Of a stretch of DNA of 36,035 bases, positions 1 through 7,984 are shown one piece after another. Position 1 is the stretch's first letter. Every line of letters begins with the position of its first letter. The notes under the pieces were generated by a model. It searched no databases. It was not told the origin of the DNA and saw only the letters and a program-made list of their open reading frames with translations. The position numbers and the translations under genes were made by a program. Source of the DNA: Chloroflexi bacterium TSY (GTDB lineage: Bacteria; Chloroflexota; Anaerolineae; Caldilineales; Caldilineaceae); assembly GCA_019217005.1 (NCBI GenBank), contig JAHBNG010000143.1, positions 1-36,035 on the forward strand. Reading direction: 5' to 3'.

Positions 1-31
1 CCCTTTCGGTTTGCCCTTTGTCACTCAAGCC

Positions 32-55
32 TTTACCAGAAAGTAAAGGTTAACT
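32..55. repeat. Terminal inverted copy of a 24-nt motif (left end)
   Basis: A 24-nt stretch beginning TTTACCAGAAAGTAAAG is found in inverted orientation at 35992-36015, near the other end of the window, with 23 of 24 bases matching. It contains a short imperfect hairpin (CTTTAC/GTAAAG). The last codons and stop of the first gene lie in it. It may be a dispersed repeat at which an assembly contig broke, or one of a pair of elements; the sequence alone does not decide. Confidence 0.5.
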
Positions 56-860
56 CAATTTGGAAAAGTAAAGGTAAATGATCTGACGTCTGAAATTTAT
101 CCGGAGTGCCATTATCTAATAACAGTGACTTCTCCCCATCAGTGTCCACAACTTTTAAAGTGTTGTGATCAAAGAACTCCAGTAAATCCGGGCGAATTAA
201 CAGCTGATCAAAAATATGCCAATAATAAGAACTATACCCTGACGGATGAAAATAATATGTACCAGGTGGTCCAGGTGAAATATCGCCTGACAAACTCCAC
301 ATTGGATTGTAAAAGAAGGGATACGATTTCCTTTGAATAGTTCGTTCTTGTTTTTTTGCAATTGATCGACTCATCACAGCATTAAATCCAGTTGCATTTA
401 CCATAGCTTCTTCATATGGATTCATATTAAAGTCGCCAATTAGAATCGTTCTTTTATGTCCCACTTGTTCTTCAGCTTGTTTTATCAAATCTAAATAATC
501 TCGACTTGCAGATAATTGATCTAATTCAGACCAGTAGCTCTTACTTTGGAAATGGAGAGCTGCCACAAGAACATCTCGAGACATTGTTGACGTTTTCAGC
601 CTTCTTATCGTTATTCGGTCTGATTCTACGATAGGAGGCATCAGATCGTTCGAAAATCTTGTGAATATCTGTATCTTTTTGCATCCCTGACTTGGTGCAT
701 AGTGAAAACTAGATTGATGACTGTTCAATGTAGCAAGCAATAAGGCCGGATTAATAGTGCATTCTGCTAATATAACTATATCTACAAAATGCAAATTTAC
801 TATTCGGAGAATTGACTCTTGAAGTTGTCGTTTGTAAATGTTCCAAAAAAGAAACGTCAT
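33..860 (-). CDS. Endonuclease/exonuclease/phosphatase (EEP) fold protein
   Basis: This 275-residue protein has the hallmarks of the EEP superfamily (DNase I, exonuclease III and phosphodiesterase relatives). It has an N-terminal FLFWNIYKR strand with the Asn of the first catalytic motif, a central GDFNMNP motif (Asp and Asn catalytic) and a C-terminal SDHLPLLF motif (catalytic Asp-His pair). There is no signal peptide, so it probably acts in the cytoplasm. Substrate cannot be deduced: DNA, phosphoinositide-like or nucleotide phosphodiesters are all possible. Its last eight codons and stop fall inside a repeat also found at the far end of the window, so the C-terminus may have been altered. 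AAGGTT just upstream of the ATG is a weak ribosome binding site. It appears monocistronic. Confidence 0.8.
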   Translation of the reverse strand: MTFLFWNIYKRQLQESILRIVNLHFVDIVILAECTINPALLLATLNSHQSSFHYAPSQGCKKIQIFTRFSNDLMPPIVESDRITIRRLKTSTMSRDVLVAALHFQSKSYWSELDQLSASRDYLDLIKQAEEQVGHKRTILIGDFNMNPYEEAMVNATGFNAVMSRSIAKKQERTIQRKSYPFFYNPMWSLSGDISPGPPGTYYFHPSGYSSYYWHIFDQLLIRPDLLEFFDHNTLKVVDTDGEKSLLLDNGTPDKFQTSDHLPLLFQIELTFTFW

Positions 861-956
861 AACCTTGCAAACCTTTAGTGATGTGCAAGTCGCAAAAATG
901 TGCTGCTAGACAGTCCTATCTTCTATGAAGAAGATATTTATCTTATAATCAAATTC

Positions 957-1991
957 TTAATGCCCCAAAACGTCCACGCTATGGCTCCGACCGTGATGCG
1001 AAAGCCGCCACGAGCCAAACGACTCTAACAATTGACGCACGGTGTCTCGACGTGTTTCCATGCGCTCGGATTTGCAGCGCCAATGCCCCAACACTTGGTT
1101 GACGACAAGCAGCGAATCCCCACGGATGTCGAGACGGGCACTAGAGGGGTCGGCACCATCATCATCGAGACGCTGGAGCACGGTCTCCAAGGCTGCAATG
1201 AGCGTATCATACTCAGCTTCATTGTTGGTCACCCAATTGCCAAATTGCAGCCGCACCATTTGAGGAGGGATGCCCGGCCAACTCAACTGGTAACTTCCAT
1301 AGCCTACGCCTGGATTGCCTTTGCTGCCACCATCAAACACAATCTCGATCGGCTGTTCAGGCGCTTGTCCTGGCAACGGTGGCATAGCGTGGGGATCGTC
1401 TTGCTCTGGAGGGGTCTTGTCTTCGGGTGTCGGGGCACCCACAACGACTTTGCCGCTTACAGGAGAACGATAGCCGGATCCATCATTCGTCAGGCCGCCG
1501 CTTTGTCTACTTTGTGGTTGCGCCAGAGGAATAAAGTCTCTTTCTGGTATTGCGGGCGTGGACAATGTGTCTGAGGTCGAAAAAGCTTCGTCTACGGAGG
1601 GTTCTCTTTTTGAAATGTTTTGGTCCGTTTCTGTTTCAAAAGGAACGGGGTGAGATCCGTCTGGGGCTTTGTTGGGCACAAAGGATAATGTTCTTTGCGC
1701 CCCATTTTGCTTTTCTTGTGGTATGTGTTGTTGCGTGTATTGAGGCTTGTGGTTCTCAAATCCACTCACGATAGAGGACGAATGAGGCTCTCGCTCTAGT
1801 GGTGAGGAGAGTACGACCGGATCTTCTTTGATGTGCCGGTTTTCACCAATCGCTGTGGCAACTTGTAGACGGTTCTGGTCGGTTGACAATACTTCCTTTT
1901 CCAGAAGACCACTCACGCGTAAACGTCGAAAAAGTATACGCCGATCTTCAACTGAGAGGGCCTTAATCTGCTCAATGATGGACTCGATCAC
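957..1991 (-). CDS. RNase H-like domain protein with long disordered N-terminal region
   Basis: Residues from about 210 to the end form a type-I RNase H/reverse-transcriptase-like domain: [10 protein letters not shown] gives the first Asp, NNEAEY the Glu, [11 protein letters not shown] the second Asp and HSVDVLGH the last Asp. All four metal-binding acids appear to be present, so hydrolysis of RNA in RNA:DNA hybrids is plausible. The first 200 residues start with a short helical segment ([20 protein letters not shown]) and continue as a Pro/Ser/Gln/Glu-rich stretch of low complexity. The N-terminus overlaps the end of the upstream metallo-beta-lactamase gene by 20 bases, so the two are probably translated from one mRNA. 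The tail after the last Asp is very short compared with usual RNase HI. Confidence 0.8.
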   Translation of the reverse strand: MIESIIEQIKALSVEDRRILFRRLRVSGLLEKEVLSTDQNRLQVATAIGENRHIKEDPVVLSSPLEREPHSSSIVSGFENHKPQYTQQHIPQEKQNGAQRTLSFVPNKAPDGSHPVPFETETDQNISKREPSVDEAFSTSDTLSTPAIPERDFIPLAQPQSRQSGGLTNDGSGYRSPVSGKVVVGAPTPEDKTPPEQDDPHAMPPLPGQAPEQPIEIVFDGGSKGNPGVGYGSYQLSWPGIPPQMVRLQFGNWVTNNEAEYDTLIAALETVLQRLDDDGADPSSARLDIRGDSLLVVNQVLGHWRCKSERMETRRDTVRQLLESFGSWRLSHHGRSHSVDVLGH

Positions 1992-2865
1992 GCCTTCTAC
2001 TCCCGTTCAAGCTTCGCTCTCGCTTGCGCTCGAGACGTGCCTTGTCCCACAAATGGAGCAGGTTCGACTCGTGGAAATGCTGAACCATTCCACCCAATGG
2101 AATCCGGCTGCGATCAAATTGCTCGATGTCGTACAAAAGCAGATCATGTTTCGTCTTCCCCTCTTCTGTTAGTCGCCGCACCAGTTCCTGAATATTGTTT
2201 AGATATTGAACACCACTATCGATACTGCTGCTCACTTCACCGCGGAGGAGGATATCCCCATGGCCTTGCACAATGCTCTCTAAATTGTACTCATGCAGAT
2301 TGAGGAGTGATCTTTTGTATGCCTCGAGATCGCTAAACTCAGTTGCAATCATTGGCACAGGCATAATCAGATCACTCGCAAAGAGCACCTTGTCTTCCCG
2401 CACGTGAACCACACTCACTTCTGGGCTAGGACCCGACGAATGAATAAGATGGACAGTCTTGTTGCCCAAACGAATCAACATGCCTTCGTTGAAGACTAAT
2501 TTGGGGAGACGAACTTCAACTGATTGCAATTCAGGGGTATGTTCTTTGGCTTGTCGCAATGCTTCCTGACCATATTCGACCAGCATCTCGCGACAGCTTT
2601 GATGCGCAATGAGTTCTGCATCCGGGAAAAAACAGGATCCGTAAATATGATCGGCATGACTAATCGTATTGACTACATATTTAATGCCCTGGGGACACAT
2701 TCGTTGCGCAAATTCAGTGATCTGGCGGGTTTCGGATGGAAAAGGCAGGGTATCAATCAGAATACCACCCTCGTTTGTCACCACCAACCCAGCATTCACT
2801 TCGACATATCGTTCGCTTGTAAACACCCAGGTATCATCAGCAACCCGTGTTCGCGTAACTGCCAC
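1972..2865 (-). CDS. Metallo-beta-lactamase fold hydrolase with altered first metal His
   Basis: This 297-residue cytoplasmic protein has the MBL fold: a start strand ([18 protein letters not shown]), a metal motif at [20 protein letters not shown] with the bridging Asp and [10 protein letters not shown] with the last His. In the usual H-x-H-x-D-H motif the first His is Ile here; I re-read the codon as ATT on the minus strand. The segment normally giving the third His reads HSSGPSPE. Related family members hydrolyse thioesters, lactones or phosphodiesters, or act as sulfur dioxygenases. The altered metal site makes prediction of the reaction unsafe. The gene overlaps the following RNase H gene by 20 bases, suggesting a two-gene operon. 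Confidence 0.8.
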   Translation of the reverse strand: MAVTRTRVADDTWVFTSERYVEVNAGLVVTNEGGILIDTLPFPSETRQITEFAQRMCPQGIKYVVNTISHADHIYGSCFFPDAELIAHQSCREMLVEYGQEALRQAKEHTPELQSVEVRLPKLVFNEGMLIRLGNKTVHLIHSSGPSPEVSVVHVREDKVLFASDLIMPVPMIATEFSDLEAYKRSLLNLHEYNLESIVQGHGDILLRGEVSSSIDSGVQYLNNIQELVRRLTEEGKTKHDLLLYDIEQFDRSRIPLGGMVQHFHESNLLHLWDKARLERKRERSLNGSRRRDRVHH

Positions 2866-2929
2866 TCGTCGCTCCTCTTCCGCAATGATGTAATTTGGTT
2901 CGTGAATTAAACTTCACATCTTGATCATC

Positions 2930-2992
2930 TCAGTAGCCGCAGTCGTTCGATTCTTCGCTTCACTCGAGAATGACACAATTACACTCTACTGA
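2930..2992. repeat. Palindromic intergenic element (REP-like), copy 1
   Basis: A core at 2949-2974 starting GATTCTTCGC and ending GAGAATGAC is flanked by arms TCAGTAG (2930-2936) and CTACTGA (2986-2992). The core is shared with the elements at 5390-5470 and 27198-27258. It lies in the gap between the MBL gene and the 6S-like RNA. Confidence 0.6.
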
Positions 2993-3015
2993 CGCTTCTC
3001 TTACGATTAAGTGCT

Positions 3016-3086
3016 TATCCGAAAAGTTCTGTGACGGTACATTCTTACTCGAGAAGCTAGCTGGACTCACAACCACTTTTCGGATA
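3016..3086. repeat. 11-bp inverted repeat
   Basis: TATCCGAAAAG at 3016-3026 is perfectly complementary to CTTTTCGGATA at 3076-3086, with a 49-nt spacer. The loop is long for an intrinsic terminator and there is no clear T tract. It could be a protein-binding site pair or a degraded mobile element end. Nothing else is recognisable between 2993 and 3170. Confidence 0.4.
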
Positions 3087-3174
3087 GGTTCTAAGAGCAG
3101 CGTAGTTTACCATACCACATGAATCACGTCAAATAAGTTGACATAACAACAAGAAAGCATGTTATTTCTCAATA

Positions 3175-3353
3175 AAAATACTCCACAGAATCGTGTGAGC
3201 AGTAGGTTCGAACCTGCGTAAGCAGGTGGGCGCCGACTGGGTGCTTCCGCTTTGCCTGCTGCCAGGCTATTGCATCCACACCACGTTGCCAAGCTCCCGT
3301 TTGTCTGGTGTTGGCTCGACCTGTGTGCTGCTCAATCACGAAATCTGTAGAGT
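3175..3353 (-). ncRNA. ssrS: Probable 6S RNA
   Basis: The minus-strand transcript folds into a long interrupted rod. ACTCTACAGA pairs with TCTGTGGAGT, CGTG with CACG, TGAGCAG with CTGCTCA, and AGGTCGAGCC with GGTTCGAACCT (one bulge). This closing stem encloses an open central region containing hairpins ACACCA/TGGTGT and GCCTG/CAGGC, and a small 3-prime-side hairpin CCTGC/GCAGG, next to the sequence CGCCCACCT. About 180 nt, a long closing stem, a central bubble with a 3-prime-side hairpin and a T-rich end (TATTTTTATT) all fit 6S RNA, the RNA that mimics an open promoter and sequesters housekeeping RNA polymerase. From memory, B. subtilis bsrA also sits just downstream of aspS, which supports the call. 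A different structured RNA is possible; tmRNA, RNase P and SRP signatures are absent. Confidence 0.6.
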
Positions 3354-3360
3354 TATCTCT

Positions 3361-3389
3361 ACTATAACATAGGCTGCGATGTTGTTCAA
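3361..3389 (-). promoter_or_regulatory. Sigma70-type promoter of the 6S-like RNA
   Basis: On the minus strand TTGAAC (3384-3389) and TATAGT (3361-3366) are separated by exactly 17 nt. The expected start, 7 nt beyond the -10 box, is A3353, which is the first base of the long closing stem of the RNA. This coincidence supports both calls. Confidence 0.65.
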
Positions 3390-3420
3390 GGGGTATTTTA
3401 AGCGAAGGGGACGCAAAAGA

Positions 3421-3439
3421 ATCACTCCCCCACAGGGGC
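3421..3439 (-). terminator. Weak terminator-like hairpin after aspS
   Basis: Directly after the aspS stop the minus strand reads GCCCCTGTGGGGG followed by AGTGATTCTTTT. The stem is only four to five G:C pairs and the T run is short, so termination may be partial. The 6S-like RNA has its own promoter downstream. Confidence 0.35.
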
Positions 3440-5251
3440 CTATAGCTTTTCCCCTTTCAAACGAATGTGCAACTCATCTAATTGCTTTTCCTCCACAGGG
3501 TCAGGTGCACTGACCATCAAATCTGTCCCCGCGGCTGTCTTGGGGAAAGCAATCACTTCGCGAATGCTGGTGGCTTCGGCAAAGAGGGCAACGAGGCGAT
3601 CAATGCCAAGAGCGATGCCTCCATGCGGAGGGGCACCATACTGAAATGCTTCCAATAAATGCCCAAATTGGTGCTGCACTTCGTTTGAGTCTAGCCCAAG
3701 TACAGCAAAAAGCCGATTCTGTTGTTCGCTTCTATGAATACGAATGCTCCCTCCACCAATTTCCCAACCGTTGAGCACGACGTCGTACGCCTTGGCGAGC
3801 ACTGATCCAGGATCATTTTCCAATCGTGCCCAATCCTCATCACGTGCACTGGTGAATGGATGATGAACAGCTTGCCATCGCGCCAGATCATCGTTGTATT
3901 CTAGCAGTGGAAAGTCCGTTACCCAACAGAATGCCAGTAAATTCTCATCGATCATCCCTGTCCGTTCGGCAATTTCCAAGCGAAGGCTGCCCAGGCTTTG
4001 GGCAACCACATCAGGCTTGTCCGCCACAATGAGAATCAAGTCGCCTGTCTGTGCGCCACTCGCTCCGATAATGCCGTTGATTTCATCCTGTGATAAAAAC
4101 TTTGTGATTTGGCTCCGCTGTGCATCCGGACCATAGTTGCCATCACTATCAGCCTCGTCCGTCACGCCAATCCAAGCCAAACCCTTCGCTCCATATCTTT
4201 TGACAAAATCGGTTAACTCATCGATCTCGCGGCGGGTCATCTCAGCTCCACCTGGATAAACAATACCTTTCGCCTGACCACCACCTGCAACTGCATTTTT
4301 GAAAACGCCAAATTTGCTGTCACGAACCAACTCGCTTAGTTGAAAGAGTTTCAGGTCAAAACGGAGGTCGGGTCGATCCACTCCATATTGATCCATTGCT
4401 TCGGCATAGCTCAAGATGGGAAATGGTGTCTTGAGGATGGGCTTTTCGCTAATTGTAGATGACAGCTCTAACAACATTCCCTCAATTAGGTTGCGAATAT
4501 CTTCCGCTTCGACAAAGCTCATCTCAAGATCGAGCTGGGTAAACTCTGGTTGTCGATCAGCGCGCAGATCTTCATCACGAAAGCAACGCGCGATCTGGAA
4601 ATAACGCTCCATACCGGCGACCATCAAGAGCTGCTTCAACTGTTGGGGGCTTTGCGGTAGGGCATAGAATTCGTGGGGATGCAAACGACTTGGGACAATA
4701 AAATCCCGCGCCCCTTCGGGTGTACTTTTTAACAAAATGGGGGTTTCGATCTCGAGGAAATCTCGTTCAGAAAGAAATTCGCGAATAAAGCGAACAATTG
4801 TGTGGCGTAGGATCAAATTCTGAGCCATGCGTTCACGGCGCAAATCCAGGTAGCGATACCGTAGGCGTAATGCTTCATCCACGTCTTCCGTCCCATTGCT
4901 GATGTAGAATGGAGGGGTCTGGGCCGGGTTTAGAATCGTAACCTCATCCGCAATCACTTCGATCTCACCTGTAGCCAAATTGGGATTCTCAAACCCTGCT
5001 GGCCGTTTGCGAACAGTTCCACGTACATGCAATACATATTCATTACGTGCCTGTGACGCAACTTCGTGGGCAGCTTTGCTTGCCTCGTTTGTTTCCGGAT
5101 CAATTGTGATTTGTGTAATGCCAAATCGGTCACGGAGATCGATAAAAATAAGTCCACCATGATCACGTCGGCGGTTGACCCAACCTGCTAGATGAACCAT
5201 TTCAGCAGCGTGAGCAACCGTCAACTCACCGCAATTATGCGTTTTTAACAT
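3440..5251 (-). CDS. aspS: Aspartyl-tRNA synthetase, bacterial type, probably non-discriminating
   Basis: This 603-residue class II synthetase charges tRNA with aspartate. It contains an N-terminal OB-fold anticodon-binding domain, class II motif 2 ([20 protein letters not shown]), the bacterial GAD insertion in the middle and motif 3 ([13 protein letters not shown]); length and order match bacterial AspRS. The OB fold reads RRRDHGG with His at residue 31. In characterised bacterial AspRS enzymes His at this place goes with non-discriminating enzymes that also charge tRNA-Asn, whereas Leu is found in E. coli. If so, the cell makes Asn-tRNA-Asn through the GatCAB amidotransferase. The start is ATG with GAGAGGA upstream. 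It is transcribed alone, with a structured RNA gene following on the same strand. Confidence 0.97.
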   Translation of the reverse strand: MLKTHNCGELTVAHAAEMVHLAGWVNRRRDHGGLIFIDLRDRFGITQITIDPETNEASKAAHEVASQARNEYVLHVRGTVRKRPAGFENPNLATGEIEVIADEVTILNPAQTPPFYISNGTEDVDEALRLRYRYLDLRRERMAQNLILRHTIVRFIREFLSERDFLEIETPILLKSTPEGARDFIVPSRLHPHEFYALPQSPQQLKQLLMVAGMERYFQIARCFRDEDLRADRQPEFTQLDLEMSFVEAEDIRNLIEGMLLELSSTISEKPILKTPFPILSYAEAMDQYGVDRPDLRFDLKLFQLSELVRDSKFGVFKNAVAGGGQAKGIVYPGGAEMTRREIDELTDFVKRYGAKGLAWIGVTDEADSDGNYGPDAQRSQITKFLSQDEINGIIGASGAQTGDLILIVADKPDVVAQSLGSLRLEIAERTGMIDENLLAFCWVTDFPLLEYNDDLARWQAVHHPFTSARDEDWARLENDPGSVLAKAYDVVLNGWEIGGGSIRIHRSEQQNRLFAVLGLDSNEVQHQFGHLLEAFQYGAPPHGGIALGIDRLVALFAEATSIREVIAFPKTAAGTDLMVSAPDPVEEKQLDELHIRLKGEKL

Positions 5252-5389
5252 ACGTTCCTCTCTTCGTTTTATACCGTACTCGCCCCAAAAGACAGTAAAC
5301 TTAGACCTTTTCAGTCGGGTAGAGCAGGTTACTTTGTTGTCATGTATGGCAGTACTCTGTATGTTCCATAAAGGTGATATCCATATTCA

Positions 5390-5470
5390 GTAGACCGCAA
5401 CCGATAGATTCTTCACTTCGTTGGTGCTTCGCACCCACTACGTGAGCGGAATGACACAATTGCGGTCTAC
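5390..5470. repeat. Palindromic intergenic element (REP-like), copy 2
   Basis: Perfect 11-bp arms GTAGACCGCAA (5390-5400) and TTGCGGTCTAC (5460-5470) enclose a core beginning GATTCTTCACTTCG and ending GCGGAATGACAC, with an inner GGTGC/GCACC hairpin. The core ends resemble those of copies 1 and 3. It lies upstream of aspS (minus strand). Confidence 0.65.
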
Positions 5471-5620
5471 GATATTGCATGTAAATGCGCTTTGCCGTTG
5501 AGAAGCCAAATGCTATTCACACAATTTGTGGTATACCACCCTTGATAAGACCAGATAGATGACGACTGAATTATATGTCTCGGATGGACTGGATGCAATT
5601 TAACAGTGTGATGTTGGGAG

Positions 5621-5650
5621 TTAGGCGGAAGCCTAATTTGTCGGTTTTTT
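5621..5650 (+). terminator. Hairpin with GGAA loop and T-rich tail
   Basis: TTAGGC (5621-5626) and GCCTAA (5631-5636) form a six-pair stem with a GGAA tetraloop, followed on the plus strand by a T-rich run ending in TTTTTT. It looks like a small intrinsic terminator but no plus-strand gene precedes it, so it may be left over from a lost gene. The rest of 5471-5685 shows nothing recognisable. Confidence 0.3.
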
Positions 5651-5685
5651 CAAGACAGTTGACGATGTCACACGAGATACAGACT

Positions 5686-5900
5686 CAGTAGATCCAAATT
5701 TCAGGTTTTGAGAGAGAATTCTGGCTAAACAGTTGACATAAATACAAATTTGCCGGTCGATATCTAGTTTTTGCGTTAGATTTGGGCGATTTTCAGATAT
5801 GAAATAGGTTGTTTTCTGTAACCGAAATCTGAATAAATGACTCCAAAATCCCTGCAATCTCGACTGAAAATCGCCAAAAACGCCAAATTTGGATCTACTG
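5686..5900. mobile_element. MITE-1 copy A (215 bp)
   Basis: The element starts CAGTAGATCCAAATTT and ends with the complement, AAATTTGGATCTACTG. Inside, GGCGATTTTCAG (5785-5796) pairs with CTGAAAATCGCC (5864-5875), giving nested hairpins. There is no transposase. Nearly identical copies are at 7770-7984 (inverted), 18637-18980 (enlarged) and 22416-22630. Flanking 5-mers are AGACT on the left and AGTAT on the right, so there is no perfect target duplication here, unlike the copies at 18.6 and 22.4 kb. Confidence 0.85.
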
Positions 5901-5952
5901 AGTATACTGAACAAACTATTTTAAAAACATACTCTTCAAGGAGATGTATCAT

Positions 5953-6474
5953 ATGAGTGCAAAAAAAGCGAAAGAACCAGATGTCAATCTAGCAGGCATT
6001 GCGCCAGGGGCGAAGCTTGACCGGATCCGTGACCTAATCTTTGGGCAACAGATCGAAGAATATGGACAAAAATTTAGTACACTCAGTCAGGATCTGTCTC
6101 GTCTGGAAAACAACTTGACCAAGTTGTCCGATGAGATGCGCAAACAACACAAGACGTTGATGGATACACTGCGCGAGCAGGAACAACATCAAACAACCCA
6201 GCTGAAAGAAGTGGATTCGCGGCTGACACAACAGGTGGAGATTGTCGATGAACGTGCAAGCCAAGAACGTCAGGAGCTGCGTCAAGCTTTGCGACAGACA
6301 GAGGCATCTGTTCGTCAGGAGTTGCGCGAAACAATGCAGAGACTCGACCACCTAAAAATGGACCGCGAAACATTAAGTACACTCCTCATTCAACTTGGGT
6401 CAAACTTGAGTCACAGCAGCCCTGAACAAGAGGCGGTGGATTTGCTTGACGAGTTGACAAAGGAATTAGAGTAG
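5953..6474 (+). CDS. Coiled-coil protein of unknown function
   Basis: I chose the ATG at 5953 because AAGGAG lies 9 nt upstream; the ATG at 5944 is directly against that site. The protein has 173 residues and no signal peptide or membrane segment. A short head (PDVNLAGIAPGAKLDRIRDLIFGQQIEEY) leads into about 110 residues of heptad-patterned, Glu/Gln/Arg-rich coiled coil, ending in an acidic helix. The RDLIFG-type head followed by a coil resembles uncharacterised proteins of filamentous Chloroflexota and cyanobacteria (memory, not searched). The next gene begins 34 bases downstream and is also coiled coil with a related RDILLAPYRELVEQL head, so the two probably form an operon and may oligomerise with each other. 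Function is unknown. Confidence 0.75.
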   Translation: MSAKKAKEPDVNLAGIAPGAKLDRIRDLIFGQQIEEYGQKFSTLSQDLSRLENNLTKLSDEMRKQHKTLMDTLREQEQHQTTQLKEVDSRLTQQVEIVDERASQERQELRQALRQTEASVRQELRETMQRLDHLKMDRETLSTLLIQLGSNLSHSSPEQEAVDLLDELTKELE

Positions 6475-6508
6475 GGATTTGAATAAAATCTGGAGTAGGT
6501 AGAGTGTT

Positions 6509-7894
6509 GTGGTTCAAGACTCAGACCAATCCTTGAGATTGGATCAAGGAGATCAGCCTTTGGAAACGGCCAATGGACTTGTTCCCATTGGATCGGAAGA
6601 TCGCGATGATCAAGTGCTCTCGGACGACGAGCAGGCATTGGCTATTTTACGCGACATTTTGCTGGCACCCTACCGAGAGCTTGTCGAGCAGTTAGAAGCA
6701 GATCTTGAAAAATCAAAACAAACCCTCAAACTCTTAGAAAATCAGATCAATGATGAACAGGCGTTGATTGACACAGTGACGCCTATTATTGCTGATTCGA
6801 TCCGGGCAACCATTGCAGACTCGCAAGATGAGATGGCCAATGTCTTCAAACCCATTATTGCAGACACCATTCGTCGCAATATTAGCGAATCAAAAGATGA
6901 AATGGTGGCCGTACTCAATCCAATTATTGCAGACACCATTCAATCAAGCGTTAGTGAATCTCAAGACGAGATGGTCGAAGCGCTTTACCCAATTACCCTC
7001 CAACTTGTACGACGTTCTGTTTCAGAAGCAATCCAAGATCTAACGCGCAAGATCGATCAACAAATGCGTAACACCTTCAGTCTGCGTACGATCCGACAGC
7101 GGATCCAGGCGAAGACAAAAGGCGTCTCGGATGCAGAATTCATTCTCCGTGAGGCCTTGCCGTTTGACATCCAAGAAATCTTCTTGATCCATCAGGAAAC
7201 GGGGATTCTTCTTGCCCATTACGAAATCGGAGCGTCGTCGGAGTCTGAAGTCGATCCAGACTCTGAGATTATTGGAGGCATGTTAACAGCTATCCAGGAT
7301 TTTGTTCAAGATGCGTTTGGGCGGGATGATGATAGGCGAGCAGAGGGTGATCAGTTAGGTGAGGTGCGGTATGGTTCGCAACATATTATGATCGAACCTG
7401 CCCAGCAAGTCTATATTGCCATCGTAACAACGGGTGTCAAACCGCGTGGATTTCGTGAACGCATGCGTGAATATGTCTATGCGATTGAGCGAGAACATTC
7501 TGATCATCTGCGTGATTTTGAGGGTGACACATCGCTATTTAACTCTGCTCGCACTCAGCTGATCTCATTGGTCGAGCCCTACGTTGAAAGCAATCAAAAG
7601 AGCGAAACAAGCTCCGAACTCAGTCCATCCAATCCCCCTGTAAAGCCAGCCAAAAAGATAGCCCCCCGGAAAAAAGAATCGAATAGGCAGGCAAAACAAC
7701 CTGTCACGCCAAAAGAGAGTAAAGAAGACGAACGTCGATCGACCCTCTTGGGACGAATTTATAGAGACTCAGTAGATCCAAATTTGGCGTTTTTGGCGAT
7801 TTTCAGTCGAGATTGCAGGGATTTTGGAGTCATTTATTCAGATTTCGGTTACAGAAAACAACCTATTTCATATCTGAAAATCGCCCAAATCTAA
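6509..7894 (+). CDS. Coiled-coil/repeat protein, C-terminus replaced by a MITE
   Basis: The start is GTG, 34 bases after the previous gene, with GGAG about 13 nt upstream. Residues about 45-80 give a head similar to the previous protein (AILRDILLAPYRELVEQLEADL). Four 23-residue repeats with consensus PIIADTIRxxISESxDEMV follow. Residues about 195-340 form a globular part (RQRIQAKTKGVSDAEFILREAL, then IQEIFLIHQETGILLAHYE and a GMLTAIQDFVQDAFG helix), and then a basic, Lys/Pro-rich linker. From memory this arrangement is usually followed by an OmpA-type domain in cyanobacterial and Chloroflexota relatives. Here the reading frame enters MITE-1 copy B at 7770, and the last roughly 41 residues are encoded by the element. 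The gene is therefore truncated; whether it is functional is unknown. Confidence 0.7.
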   Translation: MVQDSDQSLRLDQGDQPLETANGLVPIGSEDRDDQVLSDDEQALAILRDILLAPYRELVEQLEADLEKSKQTLKLLENQINDEQALIDTVTPIIADSIRATIADSQDEMANVFKPIIADTIRRNISESKDEMVAVLNPIIADTIQSSVSESQDEMVEALYPITLQLVRRSVSEAIQDLTRKIDQQMRNTFSLRTIRQRIQAKTKGVSDAEFILREALPFDIQEIFLIHQETGILLAHYEIGASSESEVDPDSEIIGGMLTAIQDFVQDAFGRDDDRRAEGDQLGEVRYGSQHIMIEPAQQVYIAIVTTGVKPRGFRERMREYVYAIEREHSDHLRDFEGDTSLFNSARTQLISLVEPYVESNQKSETSSELSPSNPPVKPAKKIAPRKKESNRQAKQPVTPKESKEDERRSTLLGRIYRDSVDPNLAFLAIFSRDCRDFGVIYSDFGYRKQPISYLKIAQI

Positions 7895-7984
7895 CGCAAA
7901 AACTAGATATCGACCGGCAAATTTGTATTTATGTCAACTGTTTAGCCAGAATTCTCTCTCAAAACCTGAAATTTGGATCTACTG
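7770..7984. mobile_element. MITE-1 copy B (215 bp, inverted)
   Basis: Same element as 5686-5900 in the opposite orientation, with ends CAGTAGATCCAAATTT and its complement. It supplies the 3-prime ends of two convergent genes: the coiled-coil gene on the plus strand stops at 7894, and the oxidoreductase gene on the minus strand stops at 7942. Flanking 5-mers AGACT and AGTCT do not match exactly, so the copy may be a recombination junction rather than a simple insertion. Confidence 0.85.

Noticed and set aside
3200..3220. tRNA or tmRNA T-arm (GGTTCGAACC motif)
   Set aside because: The flanks do not give a five-pair T stem with a seven-base loop on either strand, and there is no acceptor stem, CCA end or tag frame. 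The motif is better used as part of the closing stem of the 6S-like RNA.
3107..3292. 61-residue minus-strand open frame
   Set aside because: It lies within the structured RNA, has no ribosome binding site and no recognisable composition.
5252..5680. T-box or other riboswitch upstream of aspS
   Set aside because: No T-box sequence or specifier-stem layout was seen; the only structures are the REP-like palindrome and a small hairpin in an orientation that does not lead into aspS.
5633..5914. 93-residue minus-strand open frame containing IDRQICIYVNCLARILSQ
   Set aside because: It is the element-borne open frame of MITE-1 plus flanking sequence; the same peptide appears at every copy.
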